Source of the DNA: Rhizobium sp. Q54
Lineage (GTDB): Bacteria > Pseudomonadota > Alphaproteobacteria > ATCC43930 > CGMCC-115725
NCBI GenBank assembly: GCA_945861155.1
Contig: CAMATN010000018.1
Location: forward strand, 1 to 53,243
Length of the DNA stretch: 53,243 bases
Direction of reading: 5' to 3'
The notes under the pieces are model-generated. The model was given only the letters and a program-made list of their open reading frames with translations, ran no database searches and was not told where the DNA came from. The position numbers were made by a program, and so were the translations under genes. Of this stretch, positions 18,925 to 27,286 are shown piece after piece (the stretch's first letter is position 1; each line of letters starts with the position of its first letter).

Positions 18925-19200
18925 TTGCCGCCGGCTAACCCGACCGAGTCCGAGATTGGCACCTGGTGCCTGGCCTATATCAAAAGGACTGTCGACGACC
19001 CCGGGGTCGCGATCGGGCCGGATATCGGGTTTGCCCAGATGGGGCTCGACTCGGCGACTTCGGCCTATTTCATCGTCGAGCTTGAGGAATGGCTCGGCGC
19101 CGAACTCGAACCGGAGCTGGTTTTTGACTATCCGACAATCGCCGAATTGGCTCGCTACGTCGTCGCCAGGCTGAGGGCCGGGAATGCGGGCGCCGGCTGA
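18925..19200 (+). CDS. Acyl carrier protein (stand-alone)
   Basis: Small carrier protein whose serine in GLDSATSAYF takes the phosphopantetheine arm; the acidic helices around it (FIVELEEWLGAELEPEL) and the C-terminal FDYPTIAELARYV are typical of ACP/PCP domains paired with adenylating enzymes. I chose the TTG at 18925 because AGGAGG lies 5 bases upstream, giving 91 residues; an in-frame ATG at 18796 would add ~43 non-conserved residues. It overlaps the acyl-AMP ligase by 17 bp, so the two are translationally coupled. Divergent from purF. Confidence 0.85.
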   Translation: MPPANPTESEIGTWCLAYIKRTVDDPGVAIGPDIGFAQMGLDSATSAYFIVELEEWLGAELEPELVFDYPTIAELARYVVARLRAGNAGAG

Positions 19201-20926
19201 GAGCGCGACCTCAGCGACCGCTTTCGGTTCGCTCGCCGATTTGCTGCGCCATCGCGCGGCAGTGCAGCCGGACGAGCGCGCCTATGTCGCGCTGTCGGAT
19301 CGCGGCGGCGAGGAGGCGAGCCTCACGTTCGGCGAGTTGGCGCGCCAGGCGGGCGGCTTGGCGGCGCGGATTGCCGCGCGCGCGGCGCCGGGCGAGCGGG
19401 CGCTGTTGCTGTGCCCGAACGGCATCGGCTTTATGGTCGGGTTTTTCGGCTGCATCCTGGCCGGGGTTATCGCCGTCCCGATGATGCTGCCGCGGCGCCG
19501 CGGCGCGCGCGACGCCAGCGCCAGCATCCTGGCCGACTGCACGCCGCGTCTGGCGCTCGCCCCACGCGCGCTGATCGATGGCGAGCGCGGCGATCTGGTC
19601 GGGCGCTTTGAAGCCGATGGGCTCGAATGGCTCGCCGTCGACGATCCGGCGCTCCCGTCCGGCCCGGAACCCGGCGTGCCCAGGCGACGCGAAGGCGACG
19701 GCCTCGCCTTTCTGCAATACACCTCGGGTTCGACCTCGGCGCCCAAGGGGGTCATGGTCAGCCACGCCAATCTGCTCGCAAATCTGGCGATGATCGAGGG
19801 CGCGTTCGGCAATACGCGGCATTCGACCTATGTCAGCTGGGTCCCGCTTTATCACGACATGGGGCTGATCATTAACGCATTGCAGACGCTTTACGTCGGC
19901 GCGCTGTGCGTGCTGCTGGCGCCGGTCGCGTTCATCCAGCGTCCGCTGGTTTGGCTGCGCGCGATCAGCGACTATCGCGCGGCGGTCGCCGGCGGCCCCA
20001 ATTTCGCGTTCGATCTGTGTGTTGAGCGCTATCGTCCCGAGCAGATGGGAGAGATCGATCTGTCGTGCTGGCAGGTTGCCTTCAACGGCGCCGAACCGGT
20101 CCGCGCCGACACGATCGGGCGCTTTACCGACACCTTCGCCGGACACGGCTTTTCCGCGGCGGCGATGTACCCGGCCTACGGCATGGCAGAGGCCACCGTC
20201 TTGGTTTCGGCCGGAATGCGCGGCGCCGGACCGGCGATGCGCACGTTGAGCCGCGACGGGCTGCGCCGCCATATTGCCGCCGCACCGCGCGCCGACAGCG
20301 ATGCGCAAATGGTCGTCGGCTGCGGGCGGGCGCTTGCCGGCGAGCGGATCGCGATCGTCGATCCCGACAGTTTCGCCCGGTGCGCCGCCGGGCTCGTCGG
20401 CGAGGTCTGGGTCGCCGGCCCCAATGTCGCGGGCGGCTACTGGCGCAATCCGGAAGCGAGCGCGGCGATTTTCAGCGCCCGGATCGCCGGGGAAGACGGC
20501 CAACATTGGCTGCGCACCGGGGATCTGGGCTTTGTCGACGAAGCGGGCGAGCTGTTCGTCACCGGGCGGATCAAGGAGATCGTGATCATTCGGGGCGCCA
20601 ACCATTACCCGCAGGATATCGAGCACACGGTCCAGAGCTGCCACGAGGCGCTGCGCCGGCACGGCGGCGCCGCGTTCACGACCGGCGACGCAAGCGACGC
20701 GGAGCGGCTCGTGGTCGTCCAGGAGGTCGAGCGCACCTATCGCAAGCGAATCGCACCCGACGAACTGATCGGCCATATTCGCGAGGCGATCGTCGGCGCG
20801 CATGAGATCGTGCCCTACGAGATCGCGCTGTTGCGGCCGGGCGCCTTGCCTAAAACCACCAGCGGCAAGATTCAGCGCGCGCTCGCCCGGCAATTATGGC
20901 TGGAGGGGTCGCTTGAACGACTGTAA
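19184..20926 (+). CDS. Fatty acyl-AMP ligase (FAAL) / AMP-binding enzyme
   Basis: Adenylates a fatty acid and, in the FAAL class, hands it to an ACP rather than CoA. It is 580 residues. A3 motif YTSGSTSAPKG, then AYGMAEATVLVS, RTGDLGF (A7), GRIKEIVIIRGANHYPQDIE (A8) and the C-terminal catalytic-lysine motif TTSGKIQRA. The 'RGANHYPQDIE' wording and the adjacent overlapping ACP favour FAAL over an acyl-CoA ligase. No polyketide synthase, NRPS, desaturase or ketosynthase lies in the window, so the acyl acceptor is unknown. Confidence 0.85.
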   Translation: MRAPAESATSATAFGSLADLLRHRAAVQPDERAYVALSDRGGEEASLTFGELARQAGGLAARIAARAAPGERALLLCPNGIGFMVGFFGCILAGVIAVPMMLPRRRGARDASASILADCTPRLALAPRALIDGERGDLVGRFEADGLEWLAVDDPALPSGPEPGVPRRREGDGLAFLQYTSGSTSAPKGVMVSHANLLANLAMIEGAFGNTRHSTYVSWVPLYHDMGLIINALQTLYVGALCVLLAPVAFIQRPLVWLRAISDYRAAVAGGPNFAFDLCVERYRPEQMGEIDLSCWQVAFNGAEPVRADTIGRFTDTFAGHGFSAAAMYPAYGMAEATVLVSAGMRGAGPAMRTLSRDGLRRHIAAAPRADSDAQMVVGCGRALAGERIAIVDPDSFARCAAGLVGEVWVAGPNVAGGYWRNPEASAAIFSARIAGEDGQHWLRTGDLGFVDEAGELFVTGRIKEIVIIRGANHYPQDIEHTVQSCHEALRRHGGAAFTTGDASDAERLVVVQEVERTYRKRIAPDELIGHIREAIVGAHEIVPYEIALLRPGALPKTTSGKIQRALARQLWLEGSLERL

Positions 20927-20938
20927 TCGTGCGCTCCT

Positions 20939-21056
20939 TGCGTCCTTCGAGACGCCCGCCGCACGGCCTCCTCAGGATGAGGTAAACTGTTGATCCAAAA
21001 TCATAATAAACCTCATCCTGAGGAGCGCGCCGGAGGGGCGCGTCTCGAAGGACGCA
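20939..21056. repeat. Long imperfect palindrome (TGCGTCCTTCGAGACG family)
   Basis: Arms of ~45 bp (20939-20982 and 21011-21056) surround a 28-bp AT-richer loop. The outer TGCGTCCTTCGAGACGC and inner CTCCTCAGGATGAGG match their complements exactly; the middle of the arm is diverged. The same outer sequence occurs around the IS at 28.7-29.6 kb, so this is a dispersed repeat family. It lies just after the FAAL stop and could terminate that operon. Confidence 0.85.
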
Positions 21057-21550
21057 CCGCTTTACAATCGGCGGAACGAAACGTTCATGGCCCGCGGCGT
21101 GAGGCAAGTTGGCTGAAAGCGGCCCGTCTCGTCGTGCTCGCGCTTGCCGCGGTGTTGCCCGCCGCCTGCGCCGGGCCGCCGCCGCCGCCGGCCAACCCGT
21201 TTGTCGGCGCATGGGCGACTGCCGAGCGCCAGCAGATAGCGTTTCGTGAAACCACCGTGGTCATCAACCCGCCGAACCAGCCGCCAATCCCGCTCGGGGC
21301 GGAGTCCTGCTCCGGCCGGTTCCGCTTCGGCTATGCCCGGAAAAGCCGCGATGCGCTGTTGGCGCTGACCCCGAAGCAACCCGATCTGGGACGCCGGCTC
21401 GCGGCGCAATTGGTGCGGCCGGACTATCCGGTCGCCGAACTGGCCTGCGGCGACGGCGGCACCCTCTATGTGCTGCTTGAGGAGCGCGAGCTTCTCGCCA
21501 TCCATCGCGACCGCGACATCGCCGGAATCCAGCTTCTGTCGCGGCCATAG
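20990..21550 (+). CDS. Putative lipoprotein of unknown function
   Basis: The supported part begins with a lipoprotein signal (KAARLVVLALAAVLPAAC) whose lipobox LPAAC is followed by a Pro-rich spacer. About 120 mature residues with a conserved-looking NPFVGAWATAERQQI motif come next. The only standard start in frame is the TTG at 20990, which would place ~35 odd residues from the palindromic repeat in front of the signal; a start near 21113 (CTG) fits a signal peptide better. The start is therefore uncertain. It is followed 1 bp later by the DUF1491 gene. Confidence 0.6.
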   Translation: MIQNHNKPHPEERAGGARLEGRTALQSAERNVHGPRREASWLKAARLVVLALAAVLPAACAGPPPPPANPFVGAWATAERQQIAFRETTVVINPPNQPPIPLGAESCSGRFRFGYARKSRDALLALTPKQPDLGRRLAAQLVRPDYPVAELACGDGGTLYVLLEERELLAIHRDRDIAGIQLLSRP

Positions 21551-21551
21551 C

Positions 21552-21890
21552 ATGGAGGCCCGGCTCAAAAGCGGGATCTGGGTAAAATCGCTGATCCGGC
21601 GCTGCGATATTGCCGCGATCGGGGTCGCGGTGATCGCCCGCGGCGACGGCGATGCCGGGGCGATCCTGTTGAAGCTGAACGGGCGCGACTCCGGCTGCAC
21701 GGTGCTGGCCCAGGCGCGCCGGCCCGACGGCACCCTCGTATGGATGCGCGCGACCGGCGCCGACCCGGTGGCCGAAGCCGACGCCGACGCCTATATCGCG
21801 CGCCAGCGCGGCCGCGACCCCGATCTGTGGGTCGTCGAGATCGACAGCGCCGCGCCGGACGCCGTCATCGACACGCCGATCCTGTCCTGA
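21552..21890 (+). CDS. DUF1491 family protein
   Basis: Cytosolic protein of 112 residues recognised by its N-terminus (LKSGIWVKSLIRRCD) and by the C-terminal ARQRGRDPDLWVVEID. I associate this combination with DUF1491, an alphaproteobacterial family of unknown role. ATG at 21552 follows the lipoprotein stop by one base; both are likely cotranscribed with the Nudix gene downstream. No catalytic motif is apparent. Confidence 0.75.
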   Translation: MEARLKSGIWVKSLIRRCDIAAIGVAVIARGDGDAGAILLKLNGRDSGCTVLAQARRPDGTLVWMRATGADPVAEADADAYIARQRGRDPDLWVVEIDSAAPDAVIDTPILS

Positions 21891-21946
21891 TTTGCCTGTC
21901 CCGATTTGCCTGTCCTAATCCTGTCCCAATCCCTCGGGAGTGATCG

Positions 21947-22594
21947 ATGCCCGCCAAAGCGCGTCCGCCGGCACCGCCGCAATCCCATCCCGATGTCGAG
22001 ATCCTCGGATCCGAGATCGCCTTTACCCGGCATCTGCAGGTCGAGATCGTGCGCTTTCGCAATCGGCTGTTCGCCGGGGGCTGGAGCGGCGAGCGGGTGT
22101 TCGACGTGGTGCGCCGCGGCCCGGCGGTGTCGGTGATCCTCTACGACCCCGAGCGCGACAGCGTCGTCCTCGTCGAGCAGTTCCGCATCGCGGCGCTTTA
22201 CGCCGGCCGTTCGCCGTGGCAGATCGAGGCGGTCGCGGGGCTGGTCGAGGGCGACGAAACTCCCGAACAGGTCGCCCGGCGCGAGGTGCGCGAGGAGGCC
22301 GGTCTCGATCCGATCGGGGCGCTCGTGCCGATCCAGACGATGCTGGTGGCCAGCGGCAGCTTCGACGAAGCGGTCTGGCTGTTCTGCGGCCGGGTCGATT
22401 CGAGCGCCGCCGCCGGGGTGTATGGTCTCGCCGAGGAGCAGGAAGACATTCGCGTCGTCGTCAAGACGATCGCCGAGGCCGAGGCGATGCTCGATTCCGG
22501 CCAGATCGAGAGCGCCCACACGCTGATCTGCCTCTACTGGCTGCTGCGCCACCGCGACCGGCTGCGCCAGGAGTGGCCGGCCGCGCAACGGTAA
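21947..22594 (+). CDS. Nudix hydrolase, ADP-ribose pyrophosphatase-like
   Basis: Hydrolyses a nucleoside diphosphate linked to another moiety, probably ADP-ribose, giving AMP and ribose-5-phosphate. The Nudix box is complete: GLVEGDETPEQVARREVREE followed by AGL. The upstream VVLVEQFRIAALYAG and the proline-free loop match NudF/ADPRP proteins. It is 215 residues. A GGGAG lies before the ATG. Confidence 0.88.
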   Translation: MPAKARPPAPPQSHPDVEILGSEIAFTRHLQVEIVRFRNRLFAGGWSGERVFDVVRRGPAVSVILYDPERDSVVLVEQFRIAALYAGRSPWQIEAVAGLVEGDETPEQVARREVREEAGLDPIGALVPIQTMLVASGSFDEAVWLFCGRVDSSAAAGVYGLAEEQEDIRVVVKTIAEAEAMLDSGQIESAHTLICLYWLLRHRDRLRQEWPAAQR

Positions 22595-22596
22595 TC

Positions 22597-22622
22597 GTCA
22601 TCCCGGCCTTCGCCGGGACGAC
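22597..22622. terminator. GC-rich hairpin between convergent nudix and ilvE
   Basis: GTCATCCCGGC (22597-22607) pairs with GCCGGGACGAC (22612-22622) over a CTTC loop, with one G-T wobble. The sequence is a common alphaproteobacterial repeat. Placed 2 bp after the Nudix stop and 26 bp from the ilvE stop, it may end both transcripts. ACGGTTTT follows on the plus side. Confidence 0.55.
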
Positions 22623-22647
22623 ACGGTTTTGGCGGAAAGCTCGGCCG

Positions 22648-23556
22648 CTATGCCGCAGTTGCGGCGGCCACCTGCTTACCGACGGCGCGGTCGTAATCTT
22701 CCCACATCAGGCGGCAGATCGTGCCGGGGGTGAAGCGGTAATGGCCGTGCTCGCCGATGATCTCGCCGACCGGCGTCACCTCGGCGGCCGAGCCGGTCAG
22801 GAAGACTTCGTCGGCGTTGCGCAGCTCGTCGGGCATGATCGCGCGCTCAACCACCTTGATGCCGCGTTGCCGGGCCAATCCGATCACGGTTTGGCGGGTG
22901 ATGCCGTTCAGAAAGCAATCCGGGGTCGGCGTGTGCAATTCGCCGTTGATCGCCAGGAAGAGGTTGGCGCCAGTGCCCTCGGCGAGCCGGCCGCGCCAGT
23001 CGAGCATCAACGCATCGTCGCAGTTTTGCGCCTCGGCCTCGTGCTTGGCCATCGTGCAGATCATGTAGAGGCCGGAGGCCTTGGCTTGCGTCGGCGCGGT
23101 ATGCGGCGCCGGGCGGGCCCATCTCGACCACAGCATGCGGATCCCCTTGGCGCGCGCCTCGGGCGAGAAATAGGCCGGCCAATCCCAGCAGGCGAGCGCC
23201 ACATGAATCTTGCTCGCCTGCGCCGACACGCCCATTTGTTCGGCGCCGCGCCAGGCGACCGGCCGGACATAGCCATCGACGATCTTGTTGCTGCTCACCA
23301 ACTCTAGCGTCGCCTTGGCGAGATCGTCGATGCTGAACGGGATCTCGAACCCGAGGATCGTCGCGGAGTTGATCAGCCGCTCATTATGGTCCTCCATGCG
23401 AAAGACCTTGCCGTTATAGACGCGCTCGCCTTCGAACACGCAACTCGCATAATGCAGCCCGTGGGTCAGGACGTGCAGCTGCGCGTCGCGCCAGGGCATC
23501 AGTCGGCCGTCATACCAGATGAAACCGTCGCGATCGTCGAAGGGGAGCACGGACAT
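22648..23556 (-). CDS. ilvE: Branched-chain amino acid aminotransferase
   Basis: PLP enzyme (fold IV) that transaminates Leu/Ile/Val and their keto acids. It is 302 residues from the ATG at 23556 (SVLPFDDRDGFIWYDG). The PLP lysine is K159 in TQAKASGLY. HGLHYASCVFEGERVYNG and the C-terminal EVFLTGSAAEVTPVGEI are diagnostic of IlvE. The frame continues upstream through the MarR gene on the other strand, but that part is a shadow. Divergent from marR. Confidence 0.93.
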   Translation of the reverse strand: MSVLPFDDRDGFIWYDGRLMPWRDAQLHVLTHGLHYASCVFEGERVYNGKVFRMEDHNERLINSATILGFEIPFSIDDLAKATLELVSSNKIVDGYVRPVAWRGAEQMGVSAQASKIHVALACWDWPAYFSPEARAKGIRMLWSRWARPAPHTAPTQAKASGLYMICTMAKHEAEAQNCDDALMLDWRGRLAEGTGANLFLAINGELHTPTPDCFLNGITRQTVIGLARQRGIKVVERAIMPDELRNADEVFLTGSAAEVTPVGEIIGEHGHYRFTPGTICRLMWEDYDRAVGKQVAAATAA

Positions 23557-23643
23557 GGGGCCTTCCTCGCCGCAGGATGTGGTTCGAAACTTTATATCGC
23601 CAATGACACCCGGATTGTACCGAAGGTTGCGAAATAAGTCAAT
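23557..23643. promoter_or_regulatory. Divergent ilvE/MarR intergenic region with inverted half-sites
   Basis: This 87-bp gap is AT-richer than its surroundings and must hold both promoters. TTCGAAAC (23583-23590) and GTTGCGAA (23626-23633) are inverted at 7 of 8 bases. GTCA...TGAC flanks the MarR start (23638-23648). Either could be an operator for the MarR protein, which typically regulates itself and its divergent neighbour. Weak evidence. Confidence 0.3.
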
Positions 23644-24174
23644 ATGACTGACATAAATAATCAGGATCGAGAGGCCGACGCCGAGGCGCAACCGTCGCGC
23701 AAGGAGGCGGTCGGCGACGAATTGGTGCGGCAGGGGATCGAGCTGTTGTTTTTCGCCTATCGCGACTTCACCGCCGAGCCCGACGCCATCCTCGATCAAT
23801 ACGGGTTCGGCCGGGCGCATCATCGGGTCGTGCATTTTGTCGGGCGGCACCCGCAGATGACGGTCGGCGAACTGCTCGACATTCTGAGGATCACCAAGCA
23901 GAGCCTCAACCGGGTGCTCGGCCAGCTGGTGCGCCAGGGTTTCATCGTGCAGCATCGCGGGGCGCAGGATCGCCGCCAGCGCCTGCTCGAACTGACGACA
24001 AGCGGCCGCGAATTGGAGCATCGGCTGTCGGAGCCGCAGCGCGCGCGCATCGCCGCGTCCTATCGCAAAGCCGGGGCGCCGGCGGTCGACGGCTTCCGCA
24101 AGGTGCTGCTCGGCATCATCGCCGACGACGAGGATCGCCGCCGGTTCGAGCCGGCGCCGCCGGGGCAGCGCTGA
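23644..24174 (+). CDS. MarR-family transcriptional regulator
   Basis: Winged-helix dimeric repressor of 176 residues. The DNA-binding region runs through QMTVGELLDILRITKQSLNR (recognition helix) and the wing RQGFIVQHRGAQDRRQRLLELT, with the conserved D-R pair. The N- and C-terminal helices form the dimer interface. A Glu/Arg-rich N-terminal tail of ~30 residues is unusual but short. It is divergent from ilvE across 87 bp and may regulate it; the ligand is unknown. Confidence 0.9.
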   Translation: MTDINNQDREADAEAQPSRKEAVGDELVRQGIELLFFAYRDFTAEPDAILDQYGFGRAHHRVVHFVGRHPQMTVGELLDILRITKQSLNRVLGQLVRQGFIVQHRGAQDRRQRLLELTTSGRELEHRLSEPQRARIAASYRKAGAPAVDGFRKVLLGIIADDEDRRRFEPAPPGQR

Positions 24175-24251
24175 GCGCGCCGATGAGAGATGCGATCACC
24201 ACGTGAAGCGCCTAGCGCCGGGCGTGTTCACCTGTTCGAGGATGTCCGCGA

Positions 24252-26549
24252 TCAGGCGGTGCGCCGGGCAGATTCGGCCGGCTGGGCGGGGCGGACGGCA
24301 TCCTCGCCAGCGTCCCCGTCGGAATCCTTCGCGGCGGCGCCCGGGCCGAGCGCGGCGAAGGCCGGGCCGCTGATTGCTATCGGCGAGGGGTCGCGCGAGG
24401 CGATGCCGTTCTTTTCGAAGGCATTCTTGATCAGGCGATTGAGCGCGCGGCCGACGACGAGGTGCTTGCCGGGGACCGTCCGCACCCGCAGCAGCAGCAC
24501 CACCGAAAAATCGTCGAGGCTGTCGACCCCCTGGTAATCGAACCGATTAAGGATTAGCGGACCGACATCGGGGTCTTCGGCCAGTTCGTCGCAGACGCCG
24601 CGCAGGATCTCGACGACGCGGTCGATGTCCTCGCCATAGGCGATGCCGATGCGCGCAAGCGTATAGGTGAAATCCTTGGTCATGTTCTTGACCGAGGTGA
24701 CCTCGCTGAACGGCACGGTATGGACGATGCCGCCCTGGTCGCGCAGCCGGATCGTGCGCACCGAGATCGCCTCGACGACCCCGGAATGCCCCTTGCCGAC
24801 ATCGACGATGTCGCCGACCGCGATCTGGTCCTCGACCAGGATGAAAAGCCCGGTAATGATGTCCTTGATCAGCGCCTGGCTGCCGAAACCGACCGCGAGG
24901 CCGATGACCCCCGCGCCGGCGAGCAACGGAGCGATGTTGATCCCGATCTGCGACAACACAATCAGCGCCGCGATCACGACGATGACGCACAGCGCCGCGG
25001 TGCGCAGCAGCGGCAACAGCGTACGCCGCCGCGCCCGGCTCGGCGCCCCGGCCTGATCGAGCGCCGCGAGGTTGCGCTCGATCGTCGCGGCGAGGATCTC
25101 CCAGGCAACCAGCGCCAGCGCCAGCACGAGCGCGCTCGACAGCAACGCCCCGGTGACGCGGTGGCCGAACTCGGTCTCGAACCAGGCAAAGGAACCGAGG
25201 TTCCATGCCTGCAGGACCACGAGCGCGGCGAGCCCGTAAATGACGGTCGTCGCGAGCCGCATCACCAGCGGCAAATAGCGGTTGGCGCGGTGCTCGAGCA
25301 GCGGAAAGCGGGTCCTCAGATCGGGCGCGACGGCCATGCCGCGTTCGCTCAGCCCCGAGATGAAACGCACCAGGAGGCGCGCTCCCACGATCGCGATGAG
25401 GCTCAACACCGTGGCGCGCAGCACGTAAGTCGAGCCGCCCTCCAGGTGCAGCGAATACACCAAGTAAATGGCGACGATGTAGATGATCGCGAGAATGTGC
25501 CACGCCTCGCCCAGATGACGGCGCAGCCGCCGCCAGCCCACCGCCCCGCCCTCCGTCCCATCCTCCACCCCGTCTTCTGCCCTGGGCGACGCTGCGCCGC
25601 CGATCCAGCCCCCAACCGTTTGCCGGTTCTGCAGCATGAACACGATGGCCAGCAGCGCGAGCCCCAACCCAACGCCTTTCAGCATCAGCGCGTGGACCCC
25701 TCCGGGGATGCCGAGCCACCACGCGGCGTCGGCCACGGCATAGCCGAAGACCGTCCAGAACGTGAAGCGCCGCACCCAGATCAGCAGGTAATTGCGGGTC
25801 TCCTCGGTCGCCGGAATGAGGCTCGGCCAGGCCGGCGGCGGCGCCAGCACGGCCTTGGCAGCCGCGACGGTCAGCCTCGCCCCGATCGTCGCCCAGACCA
25901 GTATCGTGATCGCGGCGCGCCCGGTGGCGAACGGCGGCAGGGTTATCGCCATCGCCAGCAACGCGCCACCGGCAAACCCCACGACCGGCAACGTCTCGAC
26001 GACCACCCCGAGTGCCGCGAACATCAGGCGGATGCCGCGTCCTTCGCGGTGCGGAACCGGAGCGCGCTGTCCGAAGCGAGCGAGGATTCGCCGCAGTATC
26101 CACTCGGCAAATACCGCCAGCCCGAAAACGACCGCGCAGGCCAGGATCACCTCGCCCCAGCGGGCGCGTGCCGCATCGTCGGAAATCTGGGCGTTCGTCC
26201 AGGCCACGAGCCGCGGCGCGTCGAGCACGACCGCGACGCCGGCCAGCAGTTCCTCGGCGAGCATGTTGAGGCGATGCGTCAGCCCGGCGACAAAGTCGGT
26301 CGGCCCGGCGGGTTCGGCCGTTGTGGCGCGTTGCGCGGCGATCAGCGCCTGAAGTTGTGCGATCAGCGCGCCGCGCGCCTTGTCGTCCTGCAAGGTATCC
26401 ACCAGCCCCTGCAGCTCGGCAGGCGATGGCGCCGCGGCCGTCGGCGCCGGTTCGGCAGCCGCCGGGGAGAGGGCGGTGAGCAACACCAGCGACGCCACGG
26501 CGAGGAGCCGCCGCCACAACCGCCATCGGCTGACCGCGTGACCGATCAC
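24252..26549 (-). CDS. Mechanosensitive ion channel, large MscS family (YbiO-like)
   Basis: Inner-membrane tension-gated channel of 765 residues that releases solutes on hypo-osmotic shock. A signal peptide (to ~AAA-EP) precedes a periplasmic region and about ten hydrophobic helices. The MscS core is clear: pore helix ending LAVGFGSQALIKDIITG, then the beta domain FILVEDQIAVGDIVDV and TVPFSEVTSVKN. The size and layout resemble E. coli YbiO rather than small MscS. The GTG start at 26549 has GGGAG 5 bases upstream. It lies 54 bp after the PaiB-like gene on the same strand. Confidence 0.88.
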   Translation of the reverse strand: MIGHAVSRWRLWRRLLAVASLVLLTALSPAAAEPAPTAAAPSPAELQGLVDTLQDDKARGALIAQLQALIAAQRATTAEPAGPTDFVAGLTHRLNMLAEELLAGVAVVLDAPRLVAWTNAQISDDAARARWGEVILACAVVFGLAVFAEWILRRILARFGQRAPVPHREGRGIRLMFAALGVVVETLPVVGFAGGALLAMAITLPPFATGRAAITILVWATIGARLTVAAAKAVLAPPPAWPSLIPATEETRNYLLIWVRRFTFWTVFGYAVADAAWWLGIPGGVHALMLKGVGLGLALLAIVFMLQNRQTVGGWIGGAASPRAEDGVEDGTEGGAVGWRRLRRHLGEAWHILAIIYIVAIYLVYSLHLEGGSTYVLRATVLSLIAIVGARLLVRFISGLSERGMAVAPDLRTRFPLLEHRANRYLPLVMRLATTVIYGLAALVVLQAWNLGSFAWFETEFGHRVTGALLSSALVLALALVAWEILAATIERNLAALDQAGAPSRARRRTLLPLLRTAALCVIVVIAALIVLSQIGINIAPLLAGAGVIGLAVGFGSQALIKDIITGLFILVEDQIAVGDIVDVGKGHSGVVEAISVRTIRLRDQGGIVHTVPFSEVTSVKNMTKDFTYTLARIGIAYGEDIDRVVEILRGVCDELAEDPDVGPLILNRFDYQGVDSLDDFSVVLLLRVRTVPGKHLVVGRALNRLIKNAFEKNGIASRDPSPIAISGPAFAALGPGAAAKDSDGDAGEDAVRPAQPAESARRTA

Positions 26550-26561
26550 GTCGCTCCCATC

Positions 26562-26589
26562 ATTTCGCTAAACTCATTCCGCTGAACTC
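26562..26589. repeat. Two 14-bp imperfect tandem units before mscS
   Basis: ATTTCGCTAAACTC and ATTCCGCTGAACTC are adjacent, two mismatches apart, 13-40 bp before the MscS-family start. On the gene strand each unit contains ATGAGT followed by an early stop. Could be a remnant duplication or a minor regulatory repeat. Confidence 0.5.
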
Positions 26590-26603
26590 ATTAAGTTGCC
26601 CAG

Positions 26604-27251
26604 TCACTCCGCTGCCGGCTCGCGCTCGCGCATCAGCCGCGCCACGGCCTGCGATTCGGGATCGTCGCGTTGTTCCAAAGCGGCGATGATCCGCGGCCGG
26701 TCAGCCGCCGGGCGGTTCTGGCTCAGTTTGAACTTGCCTTCGAGCCGGGTGACCGCGATCTCGACGCCAACGATGCCGTTCAGCATCCCGGCGAGATAGG
26801 CGGCGGGTAGATCCTCCATCCGCCACGGCGCCGGCTCGCGCGCTTCGTGCCGCTCGGACAGCCGGCGCAGCAGCGCGCGCAGCCAGTCCGGGTCGGCGAT
26901 CGTGCGGGCGGCGCCATAGGCGTGGACCGCGGCGTAGTTCCAGGTCGGCACGCTCGGCCCGGCCTCGTACCAGCTCGGCGAGATATAGGCGTGCGGCCCG
27001 GCGAAAATCGCCAGCGCCTCGCCGCCGCCTTCCAGATCGGCGAGCTGCGGGTTGGGCCGCGCGAGATGGCCCTGGAGCAGAAGCCGGCCCTCGCCGCGCT
27101 CGACCAGGAACGGAATCTGGCTCGCGATCAACCCGCTGTTGGTCAAGCCGGGGCCGCCTTGGCTGACCAGCAACCCGAACTCATATCGCTCGATATGCGC
27201 GATGAGCACCTCGGTGCGGGTTTCGGTGAAGGCGGTCGGCAAATAAACCAC
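26604..27251 (-). CDS. FMN-binding negative transcriptional regulator-like (PaiB family)
   Basis: 215-residue split-barrel flavin-binding protein of the PaiB family. The diagnostic parts are the N-terminal MVYLPTAFTETR, ASQIPFLVERGEGRLLLQGHLARPNPQ in the FMN/substrate region and FAGPHAYISPSWYE. Bacillus PaiB is linked to protease and sporulation control, but most proteobacterial members are uncharacterised and may simply be flavin enzymes. Start GTG at 27251. Confidence 0.85.
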   Translation of the reverse strand: MVYLPTAFTETRTEVLIAHIERYEFGLLVSQGGPGLTNSGLIASQIPFLVERGEGRLLLQGHLARPNPQLADLEGGGEALAIFAGPHAYISPSWYEAGPSVPTWNYAAVHAYGAARTIADPDWLRALLRRLSERHEAREPAPWRMEDLPAAYLAGMLNGIVGVEIAVTRLEGKFKLSQNRPAADRPRIIAALEQRDDPESQAVARLMREREPAAE

Positions 27252-27286
27252 GGTATCAATCTCGTCTTATGCCCGCCCAGGACGGC

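Noticed and set aside
19211-20893. 560-codon minus-strand frame opposite the acyl-AMP ligase
   Set aside because: Composition typical of antisense shadows (Asp/Arg/Gly/His rich) with no domain; the ligase on the other strand is unambiguous.
24720-26585. 621-codon plus-strand frame opposite the MscS gene
   Set aside because: Low-complexity, His/Gln/Arg-rich antisense shadow; the channel has full motifs.
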